The notes under the pieces: generated by a model | Told to the model about the DNA's origin: nothing | Database searches by the model: none | Seen by the model: only the letters and a program-made list of their open reading frames with translations | Shown: positions 37,641-47,744 of the stretch, in pieces | Layout of the letters: each line of letters begins with the position of its first letter | How positions within the stretch are numbered: position 1 is the first letter of the stretch | NCBI RefSeq assembly: GCF_002879615.1 | Contig: NZ_PNRF01000037.1 | Span: 1 to 64,000 of the forward strand | Direction: 5' to 3' | Length of the DNA: 64,000 nucleotides | Source: Billgrantia endophytica | GTDB taxonomy: Bacteria; Pseudomonadota; Gammaproteobacteria; Pseudomonadales; Halomonadaceae | Made by a program: the position numbers and the translations under genes

Positions 37641-37667
37641 AATTTTCCTGCCACGCCGCACTGTTGC

Positions 37668-39479
37668 TTACACCGCAAAGATCACCAGCGCCCCGGCGAT
37701 GACCAGCAGTATGCGCAGCCAGGCCGCTCGCCGGGCAATCACTCCGTAGGAGATGCCGGTCAGGCCAATAGCGATCTTCAGCGCATAGAAGACCGCGCCG
37801 AAGGGATCGGAGGCCAGTCGGATGACATCGGGGTTGGCGATCATGCCCAATGGGATGATATAGAGACCGATGCCCAGCGCCATCGCCTTCAGCGCCACCT
37901 TGAGCCAGTTCTCCCCCACCATGCCGGCGGCGATGAAGACCGCGCCGCATACCGGCGGCGTGATGGTCGACAGCAGCGCGAACCAGAATACGAACAGGTG
38001 GGCCAGCAGCGGCTCCAACCCCAGGGCGGTAAGCGCCGGGCCGGCCACCGAGACGCAGATCACGTAGGCTGCAGTGGTCGGCACCTCCATGCCCAGCACC
38101 AGGCAGGCCAGCGCCGTCAGCAGCAGCGCCGGCCACAGCATCTCGTTGGACAGCGAGAGGATACCCGAGGTGATCTTCACCCCCAGCCCCGTCAACGAGA
38201 GCACCCCGATCACCAGCGAGGCGCAGATGATGATGGCGCCGATCATCGCCACCTGTCGACCCGCCGTCACCACGGCGTCGGCCATTCGCGTGGCGAAGCC
38301 CCGTAGCGAGAACGACAGCGTCACATCGAAGAACAGGAGCGCCATGCCCGCGAAAATGGCCAGGCTCGCCGCATATTGGGGCGTGTATCCACCCAGGAAG
38401 ATGCGCTCCAACAGGATGACGAAAGGCACGGCGAAGAACAGCGAGGTGATCAGCACCTCCTTGCCGCTGGGCCTGTCGCTTTCGGCCATGGGCCGCAGGT
38501 CATGGTGGGTGGCGTAGGCGTTGATCCCCACCCAGACGGTGGCAAAGTAGAGAATCGCCGGCAGCATCGCCGCCGCCATGATCTGGGTGTAGGGCGTGCC
38601 GGTGAGTTCGACCATGACGAAGGCCCCGGCCCCCATCAGGGGCGGCATGATCTGACCGCCGGATGAGGCCACCGCCTCCACGCCACCCGCCAGGGAACGC
38701 GGATAGCCCAGCCGCACCATGGTGGGGAGAGTGATCGCACCGGTGGATGCCACGTTGGCCGAGGCGGAGCCGGAGATCGAACCCATCAGGGCCGATGAGA
38801 TCACCGATACCTTGGCAGCTCCGCCGGTCAACCGGCCGGCAAAGGCGCTGGCCATGTTCATGAAGCCTTGGCCGGCTTCACCGGCATTCAGCACCGCGCC
38901 GAAGATGACGAAGATCGCCACCACGCCGACGCTGACCCCCGTGAGCGAGCCCCACAGGCCGCCCTCGGCAATGGTCAGGGTGCCGACGAAGCTCTGCATC
39001 GGTAGCCCCGGATGACCGAATTGGCCCGGGATGTGCTCGCCGAACACCGCGTAGGCCAGCGCCGCCACAGCCACCAGTGGCAGCGGCCAGCCGATGGCCC
39101 GACGGGCCGTCTCCAGGGCCAGTCCGATAAGAAAGACACCGATGACCATCTGCAGGTGCGTGTCGATGAAGCCATACTGGTTCGACAGCGCCTCTTCGTT
39201 GAAGGCGATATAGCCACAGGCGGCAATGCCGAGCAGGGTCAGCAACCAGCCGCTCCAGCGTTCGAAAGGGGTACGGGCGGCGAGGATCAGGATCCACGGC
39301 AAGGCCAGGGCCATGTGGATTGGCCGGCTGACGAGTGCCGGCGTCAGGCCGTAGAAGATCAATCCGAGATGGAAGACGACGGTGATGGCACCCAGCACCA
39401 CCCAGGCAGGGTGCACGCGTAACAGGCCACTACCAGCGGCCTCGTTTGTCGCCGGTGAGGAAGAGAAAGCAAGGGACAT
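37668..39479 (-). CDS. TRAP transporter fused permease (4TM/12TM)
   Basis: Membrane subunit of a TAXI-type TRAP transporter, 603 residues, in which the small (DctQ-like) and large (DctM-like) subunits are fused. The first 170 residues carry four hydrophobic helices. The rest includes GSISGSASANVASTGAITLPTMVRLGYP and ASSGGQIMPPLMGAGAFVMVE-type signatures (core ASGG-like SSGGQIMPP), typical of the DctM family. It works with the receptor encoded just upstream to import an organic acid with sodium or proton symport. Substrate unknown. Confidence 0.9.
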   Translation of the reverse strand: MSLAFSSSPATNEAAGSGLLRVHPAWVVLGAITVVFHLGLIFYGLTPALVSRPIHMALALPWILILAARTPFERWSGWLLTLLGIAACGYIAFNEEALSNQYGFIDTHLQMVIGVFLIGLALETARRAIGWPLPLVAVAALAYAVFGEHIPGQFGHPGLPMQSFVGTLTIAEGGLWGSLTGVSVGVVAIFVIFGAVLNAGEAGQGFMNMASAFAGRLTGGAAKVSVISSALMGSISGSASANVASTGAITLPTMVRLGYPRSLAGGVEAVASSGGQIMPPLMGAGAFVMVELTGTPYTQIMAAAMLPAILYFATVWVGINAYATHHDLRPMAESDRPSGKEVLITSLFFAVPFVILLERIFLGGYTPQYAASLAIFAGMALLFFDVTLSFSLRGFATRMADAVVTAGRQVAMIGAIIICASLVIGVLSLTGLGVKITSGILSLSNEMLWPALLLTALACLVLGMEVPTTAAYVICVSVAGPALTALGLEPLLAHLFVFWFALLSTITPPVCGAVFIAAGMVGENWLKVALKAMALGIGLYIIPLGMIANPDVIRLASDPFGAVFYALKIAIGLTGISYGVIARRAAWLRILLVIAGALVIFAV

Positions 39480-39496
39480 AGGGCAGCCTTACGATC

Positions 39497-39533
39497 GGGG
39501 TCCGGCTCCCCGTTCACGAGGGAGCCGGACCCC
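39497..39533 (-). promoter_or_regulatory. Intercistronic hairpin between TRAP receptor and permease
   Basis: GGGGTCCGGCTCCC and GGGAGCCGGACCCC form a perfect 14-bp stem with a 9-base loop between the receptor stop and the permease start. No T-run follows on the minus strand, so it is more likely an mRNA-stabilising or processing hairpin, or a partial attenuator, than a full terminator. It would keep receptor mRNA in excess over permease mRNA. Confidence 0.7.
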
Positions 39534-39541
39534 AAGGGGGA

Positions 39542-40534
39542 TTAACGCAGTTCGTCGGGAATGTCGATACCGGCTTCATCGTAGTAGCGGACGGCCCCGG
39601 GATGCAGGGTTCCGGCGATATTGCCGATCATGTCGTGGGTGATACTGCCCCACCAGGCCGTTTCCTGTGCCATGCCATCGCGATGCTCCCAGAAGGTCTT
39701 GGTCAGGGTGTAGGCCGTCTCGTCATCCATGCCGGACGTGGTATAGGCAATGACCGGCAGCGACGTGGTCTCGACATCCTGGTCGATGCCCGGGTAAGTG
39801 CCACCAGGGATGGTCTGCCGTGTCGCTCCGGTCTGCACGATCTGTTCGTCGGTCAGGCTGACCAGACTGACCGGCATGCTGGCAGCGGTTTCTATCACGT
39901 TGGGCGTGGGAAAGGAGCTCGCCGTGACGAAGGCATCGATCTGGCCATTCTTCAGGGCATCGGGGCCGCTGCCGATCCCGGCACTGGCCACACGCACCTT
40001 GTCCATCATCTCGAACAGCTCCAGGTAGCGCTCGGCTTCGTTGGCACCGAACGTTCCCCGGCCGATCAGGATGTGCTTGTCTTCCAGATCCTCCATGGCG
40101 ACGACACCATCGTCTCCGGCCACGACGAAGTGCATGGTGATCGCCGGAATCGGGAACAGGCCGCGGATTTCCTGGAGCCGGGGGCTCTGGCGGTCGGCAA
40201 AGGGCCCTTCTCCCTCCAGGGCCTGGGTGACCAGGCCAGGCGGCGTGGTAAAGACATAGTTACCCTGCCGCGCCATGACTTCCATGACGTTCTGTACGGA
40301 GCCCTGGCTCTCTTCCAGAGTCAGCACGATGTCTCCATCGGTACCCTTGCGAATCGCCTCCGAGAGTTCGACACCCATCTGGTAATAGGCGGTACCTGCC
40401 GAAGCGGACTTGTAGGTGACGCGTGTTTCCGCCTGGGCGGAAAGCGCGGCACCGCCCAGTATGGCGGCCGTAGCCGACAGCATGAGGATTCGAGCCAGCG
40501 GGCGCGGTGAGAAATGGCGTGTCGCTTGGGGCAT
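39542..40534 (-). CDS. TAXI family TRAP transporter solute-binding protein
   Basis: Periplasmic receptor of 330 residues with a signal peptide (about 1-35, ending ALSAQA) and the TAXI-family start VTYKSASAGTAYYQMGVELSEAI. Other TAXI features are the central NVMEVMARQGNYVF region and the Gly-rich AGIGSGPDALKNGQIDAFVT. It captures an unknown ligand, probably an organic anion, for the fused permease downstream. Divergent from an SDR gene that may process the imported substrate. Confidence 0.9.
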   Translation of the reverse strand: MPQATRHFSPRPLARILMLSATAAILGGAALSAQAETRVTYKSASAGTAYYQMGVELSEAIRKGTDGDIVLTLEESQGSVQNVMEVMARQGNYVFTTPPGLVTQALEGEGPFADRQSPRLQEIRGLFPIPAITMHFVVAGDDGVVAMEDLEDKHILIGRGTFGANEAERYLELFEMMDKVRVASAGIGSGPDALKNGQIDAFVTASSFPTPNVIETAASMPVSLVSLTDEQIVQTGATRQTIPGGTYPGIDQDVETTSLPVIAYTTSGMDDETAYTLTKTFWEHRDGMAQETAWWGSITHDMIGNIAGTLHPGAVRYYDEAGIDIPDELR

Positions 40535-40560
40535 GAAAACATCTCCCTCGGGGTGTCCAG

Positions 40561-40614
40561 CATCGCTAAGCGATGTCGGTTGTTATGAAGAAACGTTCCG
40601 CAAAGGCCTATAAT
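40561..40614 (+). promoter_or_regulatory. Divergent control region of TRAP genes and SDR
   Basis: CATCGCT-A-AGCGATG (40561-40575) is a perfect 15-bp odd palindrome. Thirty-three bases on lies TATAAT (40609-40614), a perfect -10 box for the plus-strand SDR gene, with a poor -35 (TGAAGA, 17 bases upstream). The palindrome is well placed to bind a regulator acting on both directions, but no regulator gene is adjacent. Confidence 0.45.
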
Positions 40615-40651
40615 GCCGATTTTTTCGACAATGAACACCCAGGAAGTGCCT

Positions 40652-41392
40652 ATGCGTATCACAGTGGTGGTGGGAGCGGCGGGAGGGATCGGCAGCGCAA
40701 TCGCCGAGGCTCTGCTGGAATCGGGGGATTTCGTCTATCTGTTCGATCTTGAAGCCAGCCGAGGGCGTCTCGTCTCGATATTGGATCGCTGGCCCGACCG
40801 ATCTGCTTTCGTGTCCTGCGACCTGGCCTCTTCCACCAGCATCGACCAAGCCTTCGCCAACGTGGCGGATGAAAGCGGCAGGCTGGATGCCTGCGTCAAC
40901 GCCGCCGGGGTGATCCGGCGAGAACGTTTCGTCGACGTCAACCGGCACGACCTCGAAGCCGTCATGGCCGTGAATGTCACCGGTGCCTACCTGGCGCTTC
41001 AGGCTGCCACCAGGCTGATGACCGCCAACGGCGGCGGCCGTCTCGTGACGATCGCATCGGCTCATGGCCTGCGCACCACCGCCGAGCGTTCGTCCTATGC
41101 CATGAGCAAGGGCGCCATCCTGGCCTTGACCCGGGCCCTGGCCGTCGAACTTGGCCCCCAGGGCATCCTGGTCAATGCCGTGGCGCCCGGCCCCGTCAGC
41201 GCGGGCATGCAGGACGCTCAGTCGGAATCGCGCCGCCTGTGGCAGGCGGCCACCCCGCTCGGGCGTGTCGCCAAGGCCAGCGAAGTGGCCCAGGCCGCGG
41301 TGTTTCTTGCCTCGGCCTCGAACACCTTCATCAGCGGCGACACGCTGATCGTCGATGGCGGTGCCAGCGCCGCTCTGGGTCAGCCAGGTTAG
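40652..41392 (+). CDS. SDR family oxidoreductase
   Basis: Short-chain dehydrogenase of 246 residues: cofactor motif GAAGGIGSAIAEAL at residues 7-20, NAAG in beta-4, catalytic Ser in IASAHG, YAMSK with Tyr and Lys, and PGPV after the active site. The sequence resembles 2,3-dihydro-2,3-dihydroxybenzoate dehydrogenase and FabG-like enzymes, but nothing around supports siderophore synthesis. AGGAAG lies upstream of ATG 40652. Divergent location from the TAXI-TRAP genes suggests it oxidises an imported hydroxy acid; this is inference. Confidence 0.85.
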   Translation: MRITVVVGAAGGIGSAIAEALLESGDFVYLFDLEASRGRLVSILDRWPDRSAFVSCDLASSTSIDQAFANVADESGRLDACVNAAGVIRRERFVDVNRHDLEAVMAVNVTGAYLALQAATRLMTANGGGRLVTIASAHGLRTTAERSSYAMSKGAILALTRALAVELGPQGILVNAVAPGPVSAGMQDAQSESRRLWQAATPLGRVAKASEVAQAAVFLASASNTFISGDTLIVDGGASAALGQPG

Positions 41393-41448
41393 CGGCCTGA
41401 CGTGCCGCTACGCCAGGCTGCAAGAGCGCGGGCCTCGATCTCGGCCGC

Positions 41449-43884
41449 CTACCCGAATGCCACCTTGGCCACGTCCTGATAATGCCTCGCGAAGTGCACC
41501 GTGACGCCCTCCTTGAGAAAGCCGGGTAGCTCATCGTAATCGCGCCGATTGGCCTCGGGCAGGATGACCTCGAAGATCTTGCTGCGCCGGGCGGCGATGA
41601 TCTTCTCGCGAATGCCGCCCACCGGCAGCACCTGTCCGGTCAGGGTCAGTTCGCCGGTCATGGCCAGCGACCGTACCGACTGATGCTTCGCCAGCGAGAG
41701 CAGCGCCGTGCTCATGGTCACCCCCGCCGAGGGACCATCCTTGGGAGTGGCCCCTTCGGGCACATGCAGGTGCACGAAAGCGGAGTCGAAGAAGTCCGAA
41801 TCGGCACCGTATTCGGAGAGATGTCCCAATACATAGCTGTAGGCGATGTTGGCGGACTCCTGCATGACTTCACCTAGCTTCCCGGTGAGCTTGAAGCCCC
41901 GGGTCAGTGAATGCACCTTGCCGGCCTCGATGGGCAGCGTCGCCCCGCCCATGGAGGTCCAGGCCAGGCCGGTGACCACGCCCTCGCCCTTGAGCACCTG
42001 TTCCTGACGGAACAGCGGGGCACCGAGGAATTCCTCCAGGTTATTCACCGATACCTTCACCGACTGCTGGTCGTTCTCCAGCAGCTTGACCGCCGACTTG
42101 CGCACGATACTGTGGAGCTGCTTCTCGAGCTGGCGCACCCCCGCCTCACGGGCATAGCCTTCGATCACCTGCTTGAGCGCCGCCTCGGTCAGGTTGATGC
42201 GCTTCTTCGGGATCCGATCGCGCTTGAGCAGCTTGGGCCAGAGGTGATTCTTGGCAATAGCCAGCTTCTCCTCGGCGATATAGCCCGAAAGCCGGATCTG
42301 TTCCATGCGGTCGAGAAGCGGTCCCGGGATCGAGTCGAGGGTATTCGCGGTGCACACGAACAGCACCTTGGAAAGGTCCAGGCGCACGTCGAGATAATGG
42401 TCGAGGAAGTCGACGTTCTGCTCCGGGTCGAGCACCTCGAGCAGGGCCGACGCCGGATCGCCCTGGAAGGACTGCCCCATCTTGTCGATCTCGTCGAGCA
42501 TGATGACCGGGTTCTCCACTTCCACTTCCTTGAGCGCCTGCACCAGTTTGCCGGGCATCGCGCCGATGTAGGTGCGCCGGTGGCCCTTGATTTCGGCTTC
42601 GTCGCGCATGCCGCCCACCGAGAAGCGATAGAACTCCCGCCCCAGCGCTTCGGCGATGGACCGCCCTATCGAGGTCTTGCCCACCCCCGGAGGACCGACG
42701 AGCAGCAGGATGGAGCCGCCCACGTCACCCTTGAACGTGCCCTCGGCGAGGAACTCGATGATGCGCTCCTTGACGTCCTTGAGCCCGTCATGGTCACGAT
42801 CGAGTATTTCCCGCGCATGGCTGAGGCCGAGCTGGTCGGCGCTGTGCACGCCCCAGGGCATCGCGGTCAGCCAGTCCAGGTAGTTGCGGGTGGTGCCATA
42901 TTCCGGCGAGCCGGTTTCCAGTACCGAGAGCTTGTCGAGCTCCTCCTCGATCCGCGTCAATACCTTGGGGGGCACGACCAGCCCCTCGAGGCGGTCGCGG
43001 AAGGTATCGACGTCGTTCTCGCGATCGTCCTTGGAGATTCCCAGCTCACGCTGGATGACCTTGAGCTGCTCGCGCAGGAAGAACTCCCGCTGCCGCTCCT
43101 GCATCTGTGCATTGACCTGGTCGCTGATCTCCGTCTGGAGCTGTGCGACATCGATCTCCTTGCGCAGCAGCGGCAGCACCCTTTCCATTCGGGTCTGGAC
43201 GGGCAGCGTTTCCAGCACCCCCTGCAATTCCTTGCCGCGGGCCGAGGTGATGGCAGCGGCAAAGTCGGTCAGGGGCCCGGGCTCATGCGGACTGAAGCGA
43301 TTGAGGTAGTGCTTGAGCTCCTCGCCATAGAGCGGGTTGATCGGCAGCAGCTCCTTGATGCCATTGATGACCGCCATGGCGTAGGCCCGGGTCTCGTCCT
43401 CATCGACATCCACCGGCTCGCGCGGGTAGCTCACCTCGACCAGATAGGGAGGCGTCTTCGACAGCCAGCGCTGGACCCTGAAACGCCGCAACCCCTGGGC
43501 GATGAACTGTAATTGCTGTTCTTCACCCTGGAGCTTGTGGACCTTGACCGCGGTACCGATCTCGGGAAAGTGCTCATGGGTCAGGTCGTCGATGCGGGCA
43601 TCACCAACGAAGGCCACCCCCAGGGTGTGATGGGATGTGTTGCCGACCAGCCGCATGGTTTCCTCCCAGCGCTCGCGGTTGATCACCAGCGGCTGCACCT
43701 GGGCGGGGAAAAAAGGGCGGTTGTGAATCGGCAGCAGGTAGATGCGCTCGGGCAGGTATTCGCTGGCCGGCACCATGGCCTGGCTAGCGGATTCGTCCAT
43801 CTCCTCCTCGGAGCCCGACGCCTCTTCCGACTCGTCGCTCCATGTTATCTGCCAGTTCTGCTCGTCCTGATCGTATTCGCTCAT
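41449..43884 (-). CDS. lon: Lon-type ATP-dependent protease with acidic N-terminal extension
   Basis: Cytoplasmic AAA+ protease of 811 residues. An N-terminal substrate domain begins at [18 protein letters not shown] near residue 43. Then come Walker [10 protein letters not shown], Walker [10 protein letters not shown], and the protease domain with the Ser-Lys dyad S719 (DGPSAG) and K761 (GGIREK). The first 42 residues are an acidic extension not seen in canonical Lon. Together with the divergent N-domain this suggests the second Lon paralogue of pseudomonads and relatives (AsrA type, linked to stress responses) rather than the housekeeping Lon next to clpX. No clp or hupB genes are nearby. 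Confidence 0.88.
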   Translation of the reverse strand: MSEYDQDEQNWQITWSDESEEASGSEEEMDESASQAMVPASEYLPERIYLLPIHNRPFFPAQVQPLVINRERWEETMRLVGNTSHHTLGVAFVGDARIDDLTHEHFPEIGTAVKVHKLQGEEQQLQFIAQGLRRFRVQRWLSKTPPYLVEVSYPREPVDVDEDETRAYAMAVINGIKELLPINPLYGEELKHYLNRFSPHEPGPLTDFAAAITSARGKELQGVLETLPVQTRMERVLPLLRKEIDVAQLQTEISDQVNAQMQERQREFFLREQLKVIQRELGISKDDRENDVDTFRDRLEGLVVPPKVLTRIEEELDKLSVLETGSPEYGTTRNYLDWLTAMPWGVHSADQLGLSHAREILDRDHDGLKDVKERIIEFLAEGTFKGDVGGSILLLVGPPGVGKTSIGRSIAEALGREFYRFSVGGMRDEAEIKGHRRTYIGAMPGKLVQALKEVEVENPVIMLDEIDKMGQSFQGDPASALLEVLDPEQNVDFLDHYLDVRLDLSKVLFVCTANTLDSIPGPLLDRMEQIRLSGYIAEEKLAIAKNHLWPKLLKRDRIPKKRINLTEAALKQVIEGYAREAGVRQLEKQLHSIVRKSAVKLLENDQQSVKVSVNNLEEFLGAPLFRQEQVLKGEGVVTGLAWTSMGGATLPIEAGKVHSLTRGFKLTGKLGEVMQESANIAYSYVLGHLSEYGADSDFFDSAFVHLHVPEGATPKDGPSAGVTMSTALLSLAKHQSVRSLAMTGELTLTGQVLPVGGIREKIIAARRSKIFEVILPEANRRDYDELPGFLKEGVTVHFARHYQDVAKVAFG

Positions 43885-43965
43885 GGAATCCTCATCCTGT
43901 AGCCAAAAGGCGCACTGTCCTGAGGAATGCGGGCGGAGAGGGACAACTTCAAGTCGGCGGGGCAT

Positions 43966-45204
43966 TTACCGCCACAGTTGAGGCAGCGGCCGACTGTTGA
44001 CCCGCACTTGCCCTCGCCCCACATCGATCTCCAGTGTACTGGTATCCAATGGCAGGCCAAGCCACAGGGCCGCGATGGTGGGCAGGTCATACCAGGTGAA
44101 ATCACCGTCGAGACGGCGCTTCCAGCGTTCGAGCACGGCAGGTTCATCGAGTCCGACCAGGCTCAGTTCATCGAGGCGCCGCCCATCGAAGAAAAGCGAG
44201 CCATCCATCCGGGCCGACAACCCCATCATCGGGCTGTCGAGCTCGAGCCTCAGCAGGTCGAGTCGCGGTGAGTCCTGCAGGATCTGCAGCAGCTGCGGCT
44301 CGAGTCGGGCCAGGAGGTCGTGCCGACCGACTCCATGATGACCGCTGGCGGCGAAACCGCGCAGCTGCAGCATGAGCTCTCTGAGCGCATCCGCGTTCAG
44401 GCGCGAGAGCTCGGCTCCCAGCTGGCCGGTCAGCAATACCTGACCCGCGGTATGCACTTCGCCAAGGTCCAGGTCCAGCCACATCCGCAGTTCCTGGTCG
44501 TCCAGCGCGACACGATTGGCCAACAGGAGGTTGTGCACGTCCAGCTCCAACTGGGGCTGGTGCCAGGTCAGTGACTCGACCCGCAGCCGATCTTCCTGGG
44601 TAAAGGCATGGGCGCCTTCGGTATAGGCGTAATGGCTGTTGAGCGTGGAGGGGCCGACCTCCAGGCGGGCCACCCCATCGGTCAACCGCCAGGCTTGAAG
44701 TTTGGCATGAAGGCGCCAGTCGCCCTGTTCACCGCTGAAGCGAAGCCGGCCGCCATCGAAGACGAGCTCACGGCCTTGCTGGGTGACACGCAGGGGAGAG
44801 AGCTGAAGCGCGCCGTTCAACTCGCCGGTGAGGGTATGGTAGCTTGCCTCCCAGAGAGGAGGAGACGAAAGCAGGGAGTCGCCGAAAAGCCGTGTACCCT
44901 CAGGACCATGACGTAGTAATGCCTCGCCGTCCAGGTGGGTGCTGAGCACGCCGTGGCGAGCCCGGTAGCTCAACTCCAGTTGCCAGCTTTCGCCGAACAG
45001 GGGGGCCAGGTGAATGCGGCCGGTCGAGGTCCACCACCCCTGCTCCACCTCGGACCGCTCCACTGCCAACTCGCCCCTGGCTTCCAGGTCCGCCAGCATT
45101 CGCTGCATCTCCCGCTCGAAGAAATAGCTGGAGATCGCCTGCCCCACCAGCCAGCACAGCAACAACATCACCAGTAGCGGGACGATGAGACGTTCCTTGC
45201 GCAT
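43966..45204 (-). CDS. DUF945 family protein (YdgA-like)
   Basis: A 412-residue protein with one N-terminal hydrophobic anchor (LIVPLLVMLLLCWLVGQAI, residues 6-24) and a long periplasmic domain. A segment near residues 55-65 (VEQGWWTSTGRI) matches the start of DUF945/YdgA proteins. YdgA homologues have been tied to swarming, multidrug-related or envelope functions without a biochemical role. It sits 81 nt upstream of lon on the same strand. Function unknown. Confidence 0.75.
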   Translation of the reverse strand: MRKERLIVPLLVMLLLCWLVGQAISSYFFEREMQRMLADLEARGELAVERSEVEQGWWTSTGRIHLAPLFGESWQLELSYRARHGVLSTHLDGEALLRHGPEGTRLFGDSLLSSPPLWEASYHTLTGELNGALQLSPLRVTQQGRELVFDGGRLRFSGEQGDWRLHAKLQAWRLTDGVARLEVGPSTLNSHYAYTEGAHAFTQEDRLRVESLTWHQPQLELDVHNLLLANRVALDDQELRMWLDLDLGEVHTAGQVLLTGQLGAELSRLNADALRELMLQLRGFAASGHHGVGRHDLLARLEPQLLQILQDSPRLDLLRLELDSPMMGLSARMDGSLFFDGRRLDELSLVGLDEPAVLERWKRRLDGDFTWYDLPTIAALWLGLPLDTSTLEIDVGRGQVRVNSRPLPQLWR

Positions 45205-45246
45205 AGCTCCGCCTCCTTGTCGGTCGTTTCCTTGACTATCCCTGAT

Positions 45247-45720
45247 TCAGTGCAGCCAAAGCCATAGATGCATCGTGCTCCAGGCATAGATGCCAGCCAG
45301 CACGTCGTCGATCATGATTCCGAAGCCGCCTGCCACCCGGCGGTCCGCCCAGCGGATTGGCCACGGCTTGAAGACATCGAAGATGCGAAAGAGGATGAAG
45401 CCCCACAGCGCTGCCTCCCAGGAAAAGGGAACGGCGGCCATGGTGATCCAATAGCCGACGAATTCATCCCAGACGATACCCGAGTGATCGTGAACCCCGA
45501 GGTCACGCGAGGTCTTGTCGCACAGCCAGACCCCCACCATGAAGGAAATGCCCACCAATATCATGTACCACGAGAGGGGCAGCTCGGACATCAACCAGTA
45601 GAAGGGAATGGCCGCCAGAGTGCCGAATGTCCCCGGTGCCCAGGGCACGGCTCCACTGCCCAGGCCGAAGGCAAAGAAATGGACGGGGCGCCGCCAGACG
45701 CTCTGAGGCGCGCGATTCAT
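45247..45720 (-). CDS. pgpA: Phosphatidylglycerophosphatase A
   Basis: Inner-membrane phosphatase of 157 residues making phosphatidylglycerol from its phosphate. Family motifs are FGLGSGAVPWAPGTFGTLAAIP, here core GSGAVPWAPGTFGT near residue 22, and WDEFVGYWITM and FRIFDVFKPWPI further on. The ATG at 45720 overlaps the thiL stop codon (ATGA). End of the nrdR/rib/nusB/thiL/pgpA group, a conserved gammaproteobacterial order. Confidence 0.93.
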   Translation of the reverse strand: MNRAPQSVWRRPVHFFAFGLGSGAVPWAPGTFGTLAAIPFYWLMSELPLSWYMILVGISFMVGVWLCDKTSRDLGVHDHSGIVWDEFVGYWITMAAVPFSWEAALWGFILFRIFDVFKPWPIRWADRRVAGGFGIMIDDVLAGIYAWSTMHLWLWLH

Positions 45721-46673
45721 GACGCACCCCCATGGAAATGCTGCCACCCGTGCGGGCCGATCTCGCCCACTCCCGCCAGGCCGGGATCGGCGGTGACCCG
45801 CCCGATCGGGGTCAGGGCCAGCCCTTGGCTGGCCAGGCGACGCACCGCCTCGTCCATGGCGTCGGGGGGAAGACTGACCAGCAGTTCATAGTCGTCTCCT
45901 CCGCCCAGCGCGGCCCGGCGGGCCGCATCCGGCCCCAGCGCCTCGACCAGCCCCGCAGCCATCGGCACCGAGTCGACTTCCATTCGTGCACCAACCCCGG
46001 ACGCCTTCAGCACATGGCCCAGGTCGGCCAGCAACCCGTCGGAAACGTCGATGGCTGCGCTGGCCAGGTCGAGCAGTCCACGCCCTGCCTCCAGCCTGGG
46101 CTGGGGGCGCAGATAGCGCATCAGCAACGGATGGGCCATGTCTCGCTCGCCTCGCTGCCACAGTGCAAGACCGCCCGCGCCCGCGCCCAGCGCGCCGGTC
46201 ACGGCCAATACGTCGCCGGGCCGGGCCCCGTCACGGGTCAGGGCCTGCCCACTCGGCACCTCACCCATGACGGTGACACCGATGGCCAGTTCTCCCCGGG
46301 TCACATCACCGCCGACCAGTGTCGTACCGGTGGCGGCACACAGCTCGTGAAACCCACGGGCAAAGCTGGCAAGCCAGTCGTCATCGGCGTCGGCGATTGC
46401 CAGTGCCATGAGGCACCATCGCGCCTCGGCCCCCATGGCCGCCAGGTCGCTGAGGCTCACCGCCAGCGCCCGGTGACCGATGGCTTCGGGCGGGGCGTCG
46501 GCGGGAAAGTGGACATTCACTACCGAGGTGTCGACGCTGATCGCCAACCGCTGCCCGGCACGGGGCGTCAGCAGAGCGCAATCGTCTCCCACGCCCAGGC
46601 ACACCCCGGTTCGAGAACCGGATACGACAGGCGTGAAATGACGGGCGATCAGTTCAAATTCACTGGCCACCAT
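45717..46673 (-). CDS. thiL: Thiamine-monophosphate kinase
   Basis: Phosphorylates thiamine monophosphate to the diphosphate cofactor. The 318-residue protein has the family signatures GVGDDCALL near residue 27, SVDTSVVNVHFP, a SLSDLAAMGA block, GGDVTRG and the C-terminal ALGGGDDYELL. ATG 46673 is favoured over a GTG at 46679 because GAAGGT is properly spaced. It follows nusB with no real gap and overlaps pgpA. Confidence 0.93.
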   Translation of the reverse strand: MVASEFELIARHFTPVVSGSRTGVCLGVGDDCALLTPRAGQRLAISVDTSVVNVHFPADAPPEAIGHRALAVSLSDLAAMGAEARWCLMALAIADADDDWLASFARGFHELCAATGTTLVGGDVTRGELAIGVTVMGEVPSGQALTRDGARPGDVLAVTGALGAGAGGLALWQRGERDMAHPLLMRYLRPQPRLEAGRGLLDLASAAIDVSDGLLADLGHVLKASGVGARMEVDSVPMAAGLVEALGPDAARRAALGGGDDYELLVSLPPDAMDEAVRRLASQGLALTPIGRVTADPGLAGVGEIGPHGWQHFHGGAS

Positions 46674-46681
46674 TGGCACCT

Positions 46682-47188
46682 TCAGCGGCGACGCGCGCCA
46701 ACCTCGGCACTGCGCAACCGGGCGGCCAGCTTGTCGAGGATCCCGTTGACATATTTGTGGCCATCGGTAGCACCGAAGGACTTGGCCAGCTCGACCCCTT
46801 CGTTGATGACTACCCGGTAGGGAACGTCCAGTCGCCTGGAAAGCTCATAGGCGCCGAGACGGAGGATGGTCAGTTCGATAGGGTCGAGCTCTTCCAGACG
46901 GCGGTCCAGCAACGGCGCAATGGCGGCGTCCAGGTCGCCCCGGAAGCGCGCCACGTTGTGCAGGAGTTCATGGAACAGCGCCAGGTCGGCTATCTGCATG
47001 ACCTTTGCCCAGTTCTCGTGGTCTTCCATGTCATCGTCAGGCAGCTGGCTGCGAAATTCCGCCTCCACGGCCGAGATGGACTTACCTGTCATCTGCCATT
47101 GATAGAGACCCTGCACGGCCAGTTCACGGGCCGCATGCCGCGCCTGCTGCCCCGCCGACGGCGTGCGTCGAGGGCGAGATGCGCTCAT
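46682..47188 (-). CDS. nusB: Transcription antitermination factor NusB
   Basis: RNA-binding antitermination protein of 168 residues that acts with NusE on boxA of rRNA leaders. Helical protein starting with the Arg-rich RNA-binding segment [20 protein letters not shown] and ending with [35 protein letters not shown] conserved residues (core [10 protein letters not shown]). It overlaps ribH by ATGA, so it is translated with the riboflavin genes as in many proteobacteria. Confidence 0.94.
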   Translation of the reverse strand: MSASRPRRTPSAGQQARHAARELAVQGLYQWQMTGKSISAVEAEFRSQLPDDDMEDHENWAKVMQIADLALFHELLHNVARFRGDLDAAIAPLLDRRLEELDPIELTILRLGAYELSRRLDVPYRVVINEGVELAKSFGATDGHKYVNGILDKLAARLRSAEVGARRR

Positions 47189-47691
47189 CGTTCGCCTCCG
47201 TCACTTGTTGACTCGGCATCGTCGAAGCCACGCAGCAACGAGACCATTTCCATGGCCGCCATGGCCGCCTCGGCACCCTTGTTGCCGGCCTTGGTGCCGG
47301 CACGCTCGATGGCCTGCTCGATGGAGTTGACCGTCAGCACTCCGTTGGCGATGGGAGTGTCGAATTCTAGCTGCAGGTTGCCAAGTGCCGCATTGCAGCC
47401 ACCCGCCACATATTCGAAATGCGGCGTGCCACCGCGAATCACCGCACCCAGTGCGATGACCGCATCGGGGCGGGCCACCTGCAGGGCGCGCTTCACCGCC
47501 AGCGGCAGCTCCCAGGCACCCGGCACATGAACGATATCGATATGCTCGGCGTCCACACCATGGCGAATCAAGCTGTCCACGGCGCCCTCCACCAGGCTGT
47601 CCACCACGTGATGGTTGAAGCGCCCCACCACGATCACGTAGCGACCATCGACATCGACAAAGTTGCCTTCCAGTTGAGACAGGGTATGCAT
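47185..47691 (-). CDS. ribH: 6,7-Dimethyl-8-ribityllumazine synthase
   Basis: Penultimate enzyme of riboflavin synthesis, joining 5-amino-6-ribitylaminouracil with dihydroxybutanone phosphate. 168 residues; substrate-binding motifs [29 protein letters not shown] and [15 protein letters not shown] with the catalytic-region His. AGGAAA precedes ATG 47691. The C-terminal tail (about 15 residues, Asp/Ser/Glu rich) is longer than in E. coli. It overlaps nusB by 4 nt. Confidence 0.94.
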   Translation of the reverse strand: MHTLSQLEGNFVDVDGRYVIVVGRFNHHVVDSLVEGAVDSLIRHGVDAEHIDIVHVPGAWELPLAVKRALQVARPDAVIALGAVIRGGTPHFEYVAGGCNAALGNLQLEFDTPIANGVLTVNSIEQAIERAGTKAGNKGAEAAMAAMEMVSLLRGFDDAESTSDGGER

Positions 47692-47744
47692 CGGGAATTT
47701 CCTGCTGAAATCGGTTTGGGATTCTACGGAGTATGGCTGCCGAC

